Source: Episyrphus balteatus (Eukaryota; Arthropoda; Insecta; Diptera; Syrphidae). Taken from it: 64,000 nt of DNA. Made by a program: the position numbers and the translations under genes. The stretch's first letter is position 1. Every line of letters starts with the position of its first letter. The stretch lies in the NCBI RefSeq assembly GCF_945859705.1, contig NC_079137.1:64016552-64080551 (forward strand), given 5' to 3'. Positions 38,101 to 50,086 of the stretch are shown in pieces. Below the pieces are notes generated by a model. The model saw only the letters and a list, made by a program, of their open reading frames with translations, made no database searches and was not told the origin of the DNA.

Positions 38101-41100
38101 CTAAAAATAAGACAAAAAAAAAACATGCAGTTGGTTTGTTTCGTATGCTAATGTTCTATATTTTGACTTTGGACATCTATGGAAATAATGTTTTGACATG
38201 ATACAACGTGGGAAAATATCAAGATTTTGGGACATCATTTATTTTGCGTTGGTGGTTTAGTTATTAATTTTAAATTTGTTTAAAAATGAAAATACAAATT
38301 GACAGTTTGACACGCTTATTAAAGGTTTGACACTTTAAAATATTTCAACAGTTTAAACTGTCATATGTATACATTTAAATAAAGGCCAATTAAATGAAGG
38401 ATGGGTAAATAAAACTGACAAATTAGAAGTTATTTGGTCAAAATATACAAAGTGCGTAATGGGAGTGGCCTACATTCCTACAAACTATTTATTTTTTTTT
38501 TTGTGTATATTTTTATAGTCATAAGTTTTCACACAAAGTTTGATGTTTAAATTCCATCTCTAGTTTTTTAACTTTTGGGAAATTTGCCGCCCTCTATCTT
38601 CCCAAGCAATTACTACAGATCATTGAACCTTTGACATAGAATTGTCAAAATGCTAAGGTGAATACTTTTTACTCTTACACTTTTTTTTCCTTTCATTAAA
38701 AGAATTGAATTATTCGATTTGAAAAATTGAGTGATGGAAATGGGGAAGACATTTGAAAAAATGTACTTTATACCCAGGGGCATAAATACCTTTAGGGCAA
38801 GTGGGGTGGTGCTCCGGGGCCCCCAACACACCAGATCCTCGACTGGAGACAATGGAGGAAAGGCGCAAAAAGATAAAATCAGAGATACCCAAAGGAGATG
38901 GGAAACTTTCGTACGTTTTACCCCCCAAAACCCATTTGTTTATTTCGTGTTGTTGTAATCTCTTTTGTATTCGTGAATAAATGTGAAAAACACACATAGT
39001 GTAGCCACGGTGTTTTTACGCACACCTAAGCAAAAATGTACAATTTTTCACGCATACTTAGCCAAAAATGTATATTTTTCACGCATACTTATCCAAAAAT
39101 GTCTACCGCAGCTTGTAGGCAAACCCGTATGACGTCAGAAGTTTCTCATCTCTTTTGGGTATCTCTGGATAAAATATTTGACATGAATAACTTCGTACAC
39201 AAGAGAGAAAAATTATATTCTTCAGTTTAATGTACAATGAATTGGTAGCCACTCACGTAATATTTCAACTAAAAAAAAAAGTATATATATTTCCTCAGAG
39301 GCCCCAACAAAATAGATCGGTTTTTTTAAAGAAAAATTATATATTATCTTAGGGCCCCAAAAAATGTTACTTGAATAATCTCAGCTACCAACAACAATGA
39401 TACATCAGGTGTTCCAAACAAAAAAAAGTATAACGTATACGTACTTTTTTATTTCATCTTCTTTTCTATATCAAAATTGCCCCTAAATATCAATGGAGAA
39501 CCAAAATTTAGTCTTGCCCCGGGGCGCTAGCAACTGAACGTACGCCTCTGTTTATACATAAGGAAGGACAAATAAAATGCAAACAAAAATTCGTTTAATA
39601 TTTTTTATATACCCACAACAAATTGTTTCCATTTTTTAATGCGCGATGGAATGAAATGACCACCCTATAAAAAGTTATCTGTCTTTATCCAACCCAAACC
39701 AAGTGACTTGTTTCAAATTTGGTAGTTAAAATAAATGGGTTTTGGAAGATTCTTTAGAGGAAAAATTTAATTTTTTTCAAAATCAAAATTTAATTATAGT
39801 TTTTTTTTCTCAAAAACGGCTCTAAAAACTTTGATTAAAAAAATATGTGTGCTTTGGGACATAAGATCCTACTTTTGATATTAAAAAAGCAAAGATCCTC
39901 TTAATTTAAGACAAAAATCTTCTTATTTTTATAATAAATAATAAGAAGATTTGTATCAAAAAACAATGCAGAAATCCGCTTAATTTTAGGTGGTATTTTG
40001 AGTTTGAAAATTTGCATTTATTAAAAAATAATTCACACTCAATCGCTTTCATCGTTAGTTTTGAAAACAACTTAATATTTCCATCATTTCTATTTGCTTT
40101 GTAAAAAAAAAATTGTTGTTGTAATGCCTCTCGCAGTTACTCACTCGATCAGTTTAATCAGTCTAAATTGGGGAATGCTATGATATTTGCCCGTCATTTG
40201 AATAATTTTCCCTATATCCATCAATATGTATAAGCGTTCATTAGGTAGGAAATAAAAAAAAAAAAAATAGGTTCTCTGTGGTGTATACTTGCCTTTTTTT
40301 TTTTTTAAGTATGAACATTTTTTTAAACAATTTTATTAATATTAATTTTATTTATTTATTTCAGGAGGCCACATATTTTATAAATGCGGTGAATTTACAC
40401 CAGAGCAATTTCGTTCCTATCGAATTATTGCGATTCGTAAGGTTGAAAGTATTATCAACCGTCAATTAACTGCCTGCGAACAAGAAGTATTATTATTTCC
40501 GAGAATCTGTTGTAACATAAATTGCCGAGAGTATAGATTTAACAAATTAACAGATTGCACTGGTTGTGGTCAGGTAATTTCAGTAAAACGTTCTGTTATT
40601 ACAAAAAAGTAATATTATTTATATATTTGTAGGTTTCATTTTGCAAAGCAACTCCTGAGCATTTACAAAAATATCATCATTTATGGTGTAGGTCATATCA
40701 ACTTTTCAAAGAAATGATAATATTTCAAGAGAAATTTGGTAAAATTGATCCATCGATGCCAACAAAAGTCTTGAAAGATCTTCCTTTGGGATGTGCAAAT
40801 ATGAAGCAAATTTGTACCAAATTGGCAGTTGGTAAGAACGGAAAGATTTGCCAAACATCATGCCGAGATTTTAGAAAACAAAACATAAACAATTTCTTCC
40901 AGATTTGAAAGATGAATGTGAATATGCAGCTCTAAGCCAGATTGCCACAGGACCTCTTACAGCGTGGTATACATTAAAGGTGTTTGATAAACTACGAATG
41001 GATACAGTTACTGTTCATTTAATAGGTACCTATACAATTATTAATTTTTTGATTCTATTTGAAATAAACTAAATTTCCAAGGTGCTGAAATTGAGTTTGA

Positions 41101-41762
41101 AGTTGACCTTCTTCATAAATGGGAACTTTTCTTCTTACACATTACACCTGCAGTCAAAGAATTAAATGTGGTTTTTATCGGACCTGAATTAAATCCAAGA
41201 AACATTTCATTCGATCAACTTAAAAAGACTAAGTAAGGAAATTAATACTAATTTTTAAATGTTGTTAGTTTAAATATAACACTTTTTCTAATAGACCTTG
41301 TAGATCATGTAGAAAAAATAATCGAACAGTAAAGTATTATTTTGAAAATGGTCTCTATCACAACTACTGCAAAGGGGAATCCTATTTAAAGCCTGATTTG
41401 AGTAAGTCTGGAAATCCTCTTCTCTCTTTTTTCATTTTAACTTATTAATAATATTTTTTTTCATAGTTTGTTTCTTTAATCCTGGTCTGTATAGACCAAC
41501 TGGTTTTCAAATGGAAGACACATGGCCAGAGACGATTGAAGCTGCTGTAGAGAAAAAGTGTCCGGTGGTTATAACTTCATATACACAACATGAAGCTCCA
41601 ATGGATCTCTCACGTTTTATTCTTGAATCTAATAGGCATTTGGATATCGTGATACCACCAACTGTGAACCCGTTTGGATCGGTTAAACCAGAAAGAAATT
41701 TTATATCGGATGAAGAGGCACCTCTCATGTACAAGAATTATTATTGTTTTGCTGTGGAATAA
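35110..41762 (+). CDS. double MYND zinc-finger protein with MSS51-like C-terminal region
   Basis: Nine exons in one frame: 35110-35404, 37170-37321, 37484-37628, 40365-40573, 40633-40831, 40903-41025, 41082-41232, 41295-41401 and 41467-41762; 558 residues. The N-terminus is a Lys/Asn-rich basic tract (residues 6-25). A complete MYND finger spans residues 148-187 (C148, C151, C163, C166, C172, H176, H183, C187) and is split by an intron. A second, looser MYND-like finger follows at 247-286 (C247, C251, C262, C265, C271, H277, H282, C286). The C-terminal half (DKLRMDTVTVHLIGAEIEF, NVVFIGPELNP, CFFNPGLYRPTGF, ETIEAAVEKKCPVVITSY) resembles the region found after MYND fingers in MSS51/ZMYND17-type proteins. 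In yeast MSS51 controls mitochondrial COX1 translation; function here is unknown. No SET domain is present. The stop codon overlaps an AATAAA at 41758. Intron 3 contains a hAT-like element. Confidence 0.88.
36530..37020 (+). repeat. diverged direct duplication in intron 1 of the MYND gene
   Basis: About 36535-36665 (TTTTTCGACAAAATAT, then CATCAAAAGAAAGATCTCTTT, then ATCTGGTTAGCGATATTTTG) reappears in the same order at about 36855-37005 (CTTGTCGAAAAAATAT, CATCAAAATAAAGGTCTCTTT, CTGGTTGCCGATATTTCG). A related inverted piece (AACCAGATATCTTCG) lies between them at about 36707. Confidence 0.55.
38775..39550. mobile_element. hAT-like non-autonomous element with 8-bp target duplication
   Basis: The left end CAGGGGCATA and right-end inverse CAGAGGCGTA fit the short CAGRGGC terminal repeats of hAT transposons. 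The flanking octamers are TTTATACC (38767-38774) and TTTATACA (39551-39558), matching at seven of eight positions, the duplication length expected for hAT. The interior has repeated gGGGCCCC-type motifs and no transposase frame. It lies in intron 3 of the MYND gene. Confidence 0.8.
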
Positions 41763-42150
41763 AAAACATGTTTCGAATTTTTAATTTACACTCATTTTGC
41801 AGTTGTTTTTTCATATACGATAGAGACAAAAAAAAAAACAATTTTAATATGCTTGAAATTGACAAACTTTCAGGGAAAAGTCCGACGAAGATAGAAAAAG
41901 CATACAATTTAAGTCCAAAGCTTTGTTGTTCCCTTTTTTGTCACTGTTTCTTTATTGCTTTGAAGGAATTTAAATGTTTTGAAAAAAAAAAAAACAAAAA
42001 TCACTGAAACTTTTAATATCACCCCCCACAGTTTGAATTATACTCAGCAAATGCAGAAGAACCGAAATAACTGTTGGGATATGCAGGTATAAAATGTATT
42101 TCCTTTCCATACTAATAGAAAAAATAGTTAATATTTATTTAAATGAGTTA

Positions 42151-42612
42151 AGCCTAGTACGCTACTGAAGCGAAAAGAAATTTTCCATACAAAATTTTTT
42201 TAACGAAATCCTGAACGGAAAATTTTGTTTTGCGTTTCGTTTTTCAGTACGCAGCTCTAGCGAAAAATTGGAGAGTTTTCACTCATTTGTCACTCACTTT
42301 TTACTTTTCTGTGCATATTATTTCTTGACTTCAAGAGCAGTGTTGAAGATTTTTTCACTTTTAATTCATTTATTTCTTGCTTTAAGAATTATTTTCTGTT
42401 GATTTTTCTTGATTTTAAATTAATTTTGAATTTTTTTATTTTGACGATGATATTTTTTCGTTAGCATTTTCGTTGTCGATTTTGGAGACTTGAAAATTTT
42501 TCGTTTCGCATATCAGCCGCGTACTACCCAACAAATAATTTTGCTTCTATAAAGCTTTACAGATGCAATTGTTGCTTCTGTAAAGCATTATAGAAGCAAA
42601 ATTGTTAGTAGC
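42151..42612. mobile_element. TIR element (AGCCTAGTACGC ends), family F copy 1
   Basis: AGCCTAGTACGCTACTGAAG at the left matches the inverse of the right end CATATCAGCCGCGTACTA, which is then interrupted by a family B hairpin (42527-42608) before GCCT. GCGAAACG-type motifs line both arms. It lies between the MYND gene and AIMP2. Related copies are at 58677-58869 and 61375-62131. Confidence 0.75.
42527..42608. mobile_element. 82-bp hairpin MITE, family B copy 2
   Basis: CCCAACAAATAATTTTGCTTC to GAAGCAAAATTGTTAG, with TA at both flanks (42525-42526, 42609-42610). It is inserted inside the right terminal repeat of the family F element. Confidence 0.8.
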
Positions 42613-42738
42613 CTATTACCGAAGACGCAGATGCCCTGCTGCGGGAGTGAGAGTCACTTTCACAAGATTTCTTATTACCGAAACCGCCGGAAGCTTTTCG
42701 ATTCGTGTGAACGTAAGTCGCAGGCGACTAAAGTGATA

Positions 42739-43019
42739 AGGCTTGGCCACACCGGAGGGTATGCGGTAGAGGTACGGGTAACGATATTTGTATGAAAAAA
42801 ATTCCACATCTGAACGTTGATATGTCAGATATAAGTTCAAGTGACCTCAACTCCAAAAATTTATAAAGCGTTTCGCTTAAAATAAAAATAATTTTAATAA
42901 TTTTTTATTATTTTTGTTATTTTTTTCTTCGTTGATATGTCAGTTTGGAATTTTTTTCATACAAGTACCGTTACCTCTACCCGTACCGCTACCGCATACC
43001 CTCCGGTGTGGCCAAGCCT
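42739..43019. mobile_element. 281-bp TIR element (AGGCTTGGCCACACCGG ends), family C copy 1
   Basis: AGGCTTGGCCACACCGGAGG at the left is the inverse of CCTCCGGTGTGGCCAAGCCT at the right, and the pairing continues through GGTATGCGGTAGaGGTACGG. The AT-rich middle (about 42837-42940) recurs in the AIMP2 intron at 45893-46022. A shorter copy of the family lies at 61693-61851. Confidence 0.85.
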
Positions 43020-43121
43020 ATAATCTCCATAGAAAAATCCTAGTCGACCGACATTTCGTGCGGCTAAAATCGACTCGTGAAAAGTGGGCATAATAGTAGA
43101 CTACCACCTCTAATGGAACTG

Positions 43122-43664
43122 AGGTGCGTTCTTTTTCTAACAATAGTCAACGATCGTTGTTATGTCAAAAATTATTGTTGAAGTGTCATTGTTAGAAATC
43201 GTTGGATTTTTAAAAATCATTTAGGAAGGATTTATTGTCAGAGATTGTTAGACTGTCAAACCACCAGTTAAATTTCTTTTGAGAATACTTTTATTTCCAT
43301 TATATATATAACGAAAAAAAATTGTTTTTCATTCAAAATAAATTATCTTTCATCAAAAAATTACAAAACTCTCTTTTTATTTTCATTTTTTCCGCTTATT
43401 TCAAAAGAAAAAAATTGTTTGTGTTTGTTTTGTAAACAAAACATTCACTTTGACACATCAACAATCTTATTAGTGTTCAATTCATATCATGGAAGTGAGT
43501 TGGAAATAGTTACGATTTGTAACTATTTGACACTTGAAAACGAGTTTAGGAACGATGTTCATCTGTCAAATAGTTACAAATCGTAACTATTTTGTAGTTT
43601 AGGAACGACAAAAGTTAACGATAGTTAACAATAGTTAACTATTGTTAGAAAAAGAACGCACCTC
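43122..43664. mobile_element. 543-bp TIR element (GAGGTGCGTTCTTTTTCTAA ends)
   Basis: GAGGTGCGTTCTTTTTCTAA at the left is the exact inverse of the right end. Within it, AGTTACGATTTGTAACTATTTGACA and its inverse (43508-43592) make a second palindrome. The sequence on the left (CCACCTCTAATGGAAC) and right (GGGCTT) together resembles the end of a family D element, so this looks like an insertion into one. Confidence 0.8.
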
Positions 43665-44046
43665 TGGGCTTCTGTTAAATCGAAGGTCATTACTTTAAAA
43701 AAAAACTCAAGAAATTCCTATTCTATCTACTACGGTCTACTTAAAATCACATCACTAGCTAAACAACAATCTACTACATTTCTCTCGCTGACACCAAATG
43801 TCAAAATTTTGCACAACCGTCATCTGTCACTTTTCCAACAACCCGACAAAAAAAATGCACGCAACTTCGTCACGTCGTCACTCATCAAATAAAAACGAAG
43901 ACGAAAATTACCATAAAATTACGAAGGTTAGTTCTAGTTTCTTAAAAATAGAATAAAACAAAAAAAAAAAAATTTACCCTCGCGTGTGATCTTTTCAAAA
44001 GTTTTGTGTTTTGTCAATAATAATTTAAATAAACTTAACCAAAAAA

Positions 44047-47000
44047 ATGTATGAATTAAAAACCCTTTTGCCCAAATTCGATATCGAATTACCGACCTGC
44101 ATGTACACTTTAAGGAGTAATGCACTCTCCGCCGAGCAGCAGGATTCGACAACGACAAGACATTGCAATGGATCTGCTGGACCTGGATCATCTGCCGATG
44201 TAAGTGAAAGTAAAAATAAATTGAAAAATACATCAACATCTTCAAGATTGTCACCGCCTTCGTCGTCGAGTAATAAAAAATGTGTTCTTCTCGATGCCGT
44301 CGAACGACAAATTCAACAATTTCTCAAGGTTATTTTTATTATTTTTCGATTAACAATCATTTTATTGTAACAAAATTTATAAATTAGAAATAATAAAAAT
44401 TAGTTGTGTGTTGTTTTTGCTTTTGTTTTATTGTAAATTAAATAAATATGCACCCATTTTTTGTGGCAACAGGTTAGTCATTTTTTTCTTTTTGTAATTC
44501 AGTCTTTCCACGTGTGACGTGGTGCACCTCGAGAGAAGTCGTTTTAGCAGCTGCTTCATCTAACTCATTATCATTTCCAAGCTAATTGTCATTTGGAATG
44601 CCTCTTTACTAAGTTGAACTTGTTTTTTAAAAGGTTACTCATTTTTTTTTCAGGGATCCAGTCACACATCTGAAATCGAACAACGACAAGAAAAGGTCCT
44701 TCAGCAGTTGAATGAATTGAAATCCCAACTGGCGGGGATACGGTCACAACTTGGGCTATGCCAAAAAGGTGTTCAACACACCGCAAAGCCCGCTGTTAAG
44801 AAAGATGACCTCATTGTTGATGTAAGTTCATGGAAAACTTCTTTAAACTTTTTACTTAACTTTATCTAAATTGAAATTCAATCCTAATTGGGCTTGAGGT
44901 CTTATTTATATATTTTTTCTCTATCTTTTACTCCGACGTACAGTGGGGCAGAATAGGTCGATTTGTGATATTAATTATTTCTACTAATAATAAGACACTT
45001 TTTGTTACTTTATTAGGTTTTGTAACTAAAGTTAACAGTCTTCTTGAATTTTATGAACTTTTTTCCATTAAAATTTTTATTTTTCTGCAGGGAACAAAAT
45101 ATTAATAAATTCGAAAAACCTATGGTTTTTAATCTAAGAAAAAAAAAAAAATATATGGAACGAGGGCTGTATATCCCCTCGTTCCGGTAGGAGGGGCAAT
45201 TTTCTAATCAAAAAAAAAAAAAAATAACAAAATCAAGAAAAAGACCTATAATACTGTGCAATAGCTTTTGTGAAAGCTTATTTTGCATTCTTTCAAATGT
45301 TTTTCGATTTGGGTTGATTTTGCGAATACTTTTTGTGAAGTTAATTTTCAATTGAAAAAACTGTCAATCTCGAGGTTCAACTAATTTTTTTCAAAATCTT
45401 GCTTTTTAAGGTGGGACTTTTTTGAAAAAACCTAATAGCCTCAACAATTTTAATTGGAAAAATTTAATAAAAAAAATAAATTAAAAAAAATTGTTAAAAA
45501 AACACTAACCTTATATAACAAATCACCCTGTTTCACGAAACTTCTTATGAGAAAATAAAAAAAAAATATCTATTAAAAAGAAAAAAACATTTTTTTATAG
45601 GTAATCATTGTATGATTGTCAAAAAAGAATGGTTTTGTAATTTATTTTAATAAAAACAAAAAAGCACTTTCTTCTAAAAAAATTGTTTTTTGAAGTTCAA
45701 AATTTCATAAAAAAAATATTTCGGCATTTTTCAACCACATTTCTTTTTTGATTTATATACACCTAATATCTGTACATCTGGCAAATTTTACAGAGCAAGT
45801 TGAAAGATGCCGAAACTGAAGCTAATTTTTGTAACGTTGCTATTATTAACATTTTTATCACTACAATTTATAAGTACGACAGTACGACAGTGGGCGAAAC
45901 GCTTTATAAATTTTTGGAGTTGAGGTCACTTGAACTTATAAATTGAATTATATTCAATCGCTCCACTTAAAATAAAAATAATTTTAATAATTTTTTATTA
46001 TTTTTGTTATTTTTTTCTTCGTTATTTTTATCACTATTCTCTATATGAAAAAAATTGAACAAAAATCACTTAGAAATCTGTTACCTATTATTGTTTTATT
46101 GCACCAAATTAATCAACTTTGACAGCGTGGTTAGGTTAGCAAAGATGACAAAGAAAAAAAATGTTCTTCTATGTCTTATCAAAAATACCGTATTAATTGT
46201 GAATAATAACATTTTTTCCCGTTACTTAAAAAATTGGAGAGTGATTTTATATCACGGCTCTATAGAGCTCCCCCATTGTGCGATGTTTCGACTGTTTTTA
46301 CAGTTTTCTTCAGGGCTAATTATTTTTAAAAAAATTAAAAAAAAAATTATAATAAATGCTAAAAATTTATTATTTATACTTACAGAGTATTATGCCTTTA
46401 AGAACTTCAAATTTTTGTTGGTTTGGTTTTATTTGTTATAATTTCAAATATTTTTTAAAAATTCAAAAAATTCGAAGTCTTGAAAAAGACGTTTCAAATC
46501 ATCGAAATACATACATATAAATTTTTTTAATTATTTGGTAAGAAATTCAAACTTTCTTATCAAATCTAGCCTACAAAATCAAATTGAACATAGTAAATTC
46601 AACCTAAAATATTTCTTTGAAGAAACTGACCATAAATATATTTTACAGATAAATAAACATTACAGTAAAAGAATGCTGATTGAAATGTTACATATATTAT
46701 TAGATACAGACAACACTGTTAATAAAAGAACATTTTGAAGGGCTCAGCAATATATGTAGTCAGTTTCTTCAAAGAAATATTTTAGGTTGAATTTATGTCA
46801 TTGAACGCGAACAAAAGTTGTTTTTACTTAAAATCGAAGGTCAAATTTTAACGCAAATAAAAAAAAACGTTATTTGAAAACATTCAAATCGTTTTTTTTT
46901 TTAATTGTAAGTGCTTTTTCTGAATATTTTGCTCACTATACTTTCAGAATTACTGCGAAAAAAATTTGGTCTTTAAGAACATAGTTTTTTTTTTAAATCA

Positions 47001-48131
47001 AAAAGCCATATAGCGTAGCAACTTTTTAAAATTATTTCTAGAGTGTGCCTACTCGTGCCTTTTTTTAAAAGCTTAGGAACTTTCGTGTTATATGAAGTGC
47101 TAGTAACATGCTTTACTTTAAAATTCATACACAAAAATTGAATACAATAACAATTTATTAGAAAATACTTTTTTTGTATACGTTATTCATTGTTTATGTT
47201 TTAACTATGTAGCTCACCATTGTTTATGCTTTTATTAATTTTTCTTTGTTAGTCCATTTATCTATTAAATGAGACTAAAATTAGCAATATTGGAAGAATT
47301 TGACTTTTTAATTAATTCCAGCTAAAATAGCGTTCTAGCCCACGGTGCGTCGGAGTAAAATACAAGCAAAAAATATATAAACAAGACCTCAAGCCCACAT
47401 AGGATTTAATTTGAATTAAAAAAGGTCTCGAAGATAGGAATAATTTTTTATCTAAATTGCTTTTAGGACCCTCTTCATGACATCGTCATCAACTCTCAGC
47501 CAACTTTCATACCATACTCCTTGTTAGCACTCAAAAACGCCTGGAAGGGTTCCTTCAACATTGACGTGAAAGTATTCGCCCACTCATCCATCTCTAACGT
47601 CAGCGATGAAGCACGTGAATTTGAGAAAAAACTATGTGCCTCCAGCCCAAGTGATCCATCAAAGCGTGGCATCAAAATTACACTCATTTGGACAAATTGT
47701 AAGAAAATGTCTGTAACCTTCTTGAAGCTAAATAATCTAAATCCTCTTTTTTTCTAGGTGAGCATACTGAAATGATCATGTCACCTACCATGTACGTTCC
47801 CATCTACGGCGAAGTGAATATCATTCGTTATTTGGGGCGAGTTGGACCGGCAGAATATCGTTACGAACAGACACCCCTCTGCAATGAAATCGATTTGGTG
47901 CTGGATATCTGCTATGAACTCCTTCGATGCAGTACACCTAAATCAAAAGCTGACATTATTCGTATTCTTAATACTCGATTGCAGAAGGAACAATATTTCG
48001 GTGGTAGTCGATTATCTGTTGCCGATATTGGATGTTATAGCACATTTTTGCGAATGAAATTAGGTGCTAAAGAACTTACGCCAGCACTCAAAGAGTGGCG
48101 TGAACGAGTCAAGGCTGCGATACAACTATAA
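44047..48131 (+). CDS. AIMP2: aminoacyl-tRNA synthetase complex scaffold AIMP2 (p38)
   Basis: Four exons in frame: 44047-44328, 44654-44821, 47467-47698 and 47758-48131; 351 residues. AIMP2 is a non-catalytic scaffold of the cytosolic multi-tRNA-synthetase complex, joining lysyl-tRNA synthetase to the rest. The N-terminal DIELPTCMY (12-20) is the lysyl-tRNA-synthetase-binding motif. Exon 2 (95-150) is a coiled coil with a heptad-like EKVLQQLNELKSQLAGIRSQL. DDLIVDDPLHDIVINSQPTFIPYSL leads into the thioredoxin-like lobe of the GST-type domain, and ITLIWTNCEHTEMIMSPTM, RYLGRVGPAEY and GSRLSVADIGCYSTFLR form the rest. The length is near that of the animal family, with a longer Ser-rich linker (about 50-85). 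The 2.6-kb second intron is filled by repeat sequence with complementary arms. Confidence 0.96.
45893..46022. repeat. dispersed repeat shared with the element at 42739
   Basis: GCGAAACGCTTTATAAATTT onward (45893-45936) is the inverse of about 42837-42880. The following AT-rich block ending TTTTTTTCTTCGTT (45965-46022) is a direct copy of 42880-42938. So one half is inverted and one is direct relative to the other copy. Confidence 0.7.
46595..46794. repeat. perfect 36-base hairpin arms in AIMP2 intron 2
   Basis: 46595-46630 (AAATTCAACCTAAAATATTT onward) is the exact reverse complement of 46759-46794, with a 128-base loop. It is nested in the larger intron repeat. Confidence 0.8.
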
Positions 48132-48157
48132 TTTTGAATTTTAAACTTGAAAAACGA

Positions 48158-48163
48158 AATAAA
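48158..48163 (+). terminator. polyadenylation signal of AIMP2
   Basis: AATAAA lies about 27 bases after the AIMP2 stop codon. Confidence 0.6.
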
Positions 48164-50086
48164 TTCGAAGAATTAAACGAAATGACGAAATATTATTTTG
48201 GTTTTTAATGGTAGCCAGGGAAAGCACTGAACAAACATGCCAAGTTTGCATGTTCATAGACGGTACATTATCCAAGTTATTTCTTAGTTTTTTTTTTTTT
48301 TTTGGAATAAAATAAACTCAGAAAACGCCCAATCTGGATGTAAAGGTGGGTAACACACCCATTTTTTTTTTAACCCTCTCTCTAATATTCAGTAAACTAA
48401 TTGTATCTGGAAGGTAACTTTAAAACAAGTAATTTTCTTGATGATAAATGGTGAATCTTGCAAGAATAGAACCGAAAGCACTTGACTATTTTAGGTAAGC
48501 GAAAAATGATTTTTTTGTAGTTTAGTTTCAAAGCAGTTGTTCGTGGGTTATGATTTTTTTTTCATATAATGGCAGTTATGATTTTTGTATAAATATTTTA
48601 TTTGCCAAGAGAATTCGGGATTTTTTTGTGGAGAAAATGAAAGATTATAAAAATTGGTAAAAATATTAAAAGAGACGGCAAGAATTAAATGATCAAAAAA
48701 GTGCTTCCAGTTTTGTATTACATTTCTGAGGCAAACTGCATGCTGGTGTCTTTGCATATGCATGTACTATTCGTATTCCTTTTTTACAAGAAATCTAATA
48801 GACTACTTCGTTTTATTATCAAAACTACGTAAAAGTAAAAAATAAATTTTATAACGATTCTATAATTTTTGTATAGGAAGCTTTAAGATAAGAGTTCCAG
48901 TACGTGATTAACGCAACTCTCGATTCATGCAACTCCTCGATTATCTCAACATCTGAATTTCATTCACTGTTAAAGCAGTTATCGCAACTCTTCAACAAAC
49001 ATTGACTCTATAACTATCAACTGCTAGTTGACTGCAAATCGAATTTTTGTTAGTTTGGTATTGGACATAAGTTTGAAACAATTGAGGACCTCGCATCAAA
49101 ATGGGTTAGGTGCATATTTATTACTTAGCCAGATCCAAATTTTTAGAAATTACAGTTATTGCAAATATTTTTTTTTAACCCTAAACATGATTCAAAAGAA
49201 GCAAATTTAAAAAAATCTTAAAATGATTAATTTTGCAAAGAATTTTCTTTGTAATTTTAGACATAAAAAGATAAATTTGGACTTTTAATGCAAGGTCCTA
49301 AATTGTCCAATCCAATGAGGATGTTGTTTCTAAAAAAACAGGCCATCTTTAAACGCAAATATTAAAAAATGAGTCTCAAAAAGTCAAGCGACGTCAGTAT
49401 CTGTTTTGCTTTAATTTAATTCGCTTTTTCCAATACATCTATAAATTAGTTCCTTGAAAAGTTTACTCACTAGGTATATTACACCGCCAAGATTTTTCTG
49501 AATTTTTTTCAAATTAAAAGAAAAAGCGTTTTTTTTTTTCTTAATAACATAATTTTATTTGATCATGTCTATTTTTTTTTTATATATGTTACGTTTTTTT
49601 TTATATAATAATGACGAAGACAAAAATTACAAACACAAATCTATTTAACAATAAAAGTTTAAATTAAAAATAAAAAAAAATTATTAAATATCAAAAGAAA
49701 AGTCTTACACAGTGGTTCTTTTTTTTGTTCTCATATTTTTGTTTCTTTTTGAAATTTTCAACTTTATTTTCTTTTTTTCTAAAATATCTTTTTTTATCTA
49801 ATATACTCTTATTATATTTTATATAATTTTTATTTATATTTAAACTTAATAATAAAATCTACTCAGTCCGTATATATTTATCTTTACCGATTTAATATTA
49901 TAATTTTTAATAATTGCATATTTGCACACTTTTTTGGGTTAATGCAAATTTTCTTTCTTTTTATAATGACTTTTTTGTTTATAACAAATCATTTGTTATT
50001 GTTCTTTTTTTTTTTCTATATAAATATTTTTATTTTAGTCTAAAATGTATTGCATTGCATTTATTTATGTTTTGTTTGATGTTTAT
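48164..50086. other. convergent intergenic region, AIMP2 to Hr78
   Basis: AT-rich sequence between the 3' ends of AIMP2 and Hr78. The right part (about 49500-50086) is very AT-rich and probably the Hr78 3' UTR. No gene or clear repeat was found. Confidence 0.45.

Larger units (their letters stand above)
44872..47417. repeat. intron-spanning inverted repeat in AIMP2 intron 2
   Basis: The left arm 44872-44948 pairs with the right arm 47337-47417 over about 78 bases (GGGCTTGAGGTCTT, TATATATTTTTT and TTTACTCCGACG are shared), at roughly 85% by eye. Outside the arms the 13-mer TTTATCTAAATTG occurs at 44861-44873 and 47447-47459 in direct orientation, possibly a target duplication. The interior includes an AGGAGGGGCAATTTTCTAA block (about 45190) also found inside the Hr78 intron foldback (about 52630). 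It may be an old transposon that now makes up nearly the whole intron. Confidence 0.75.
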
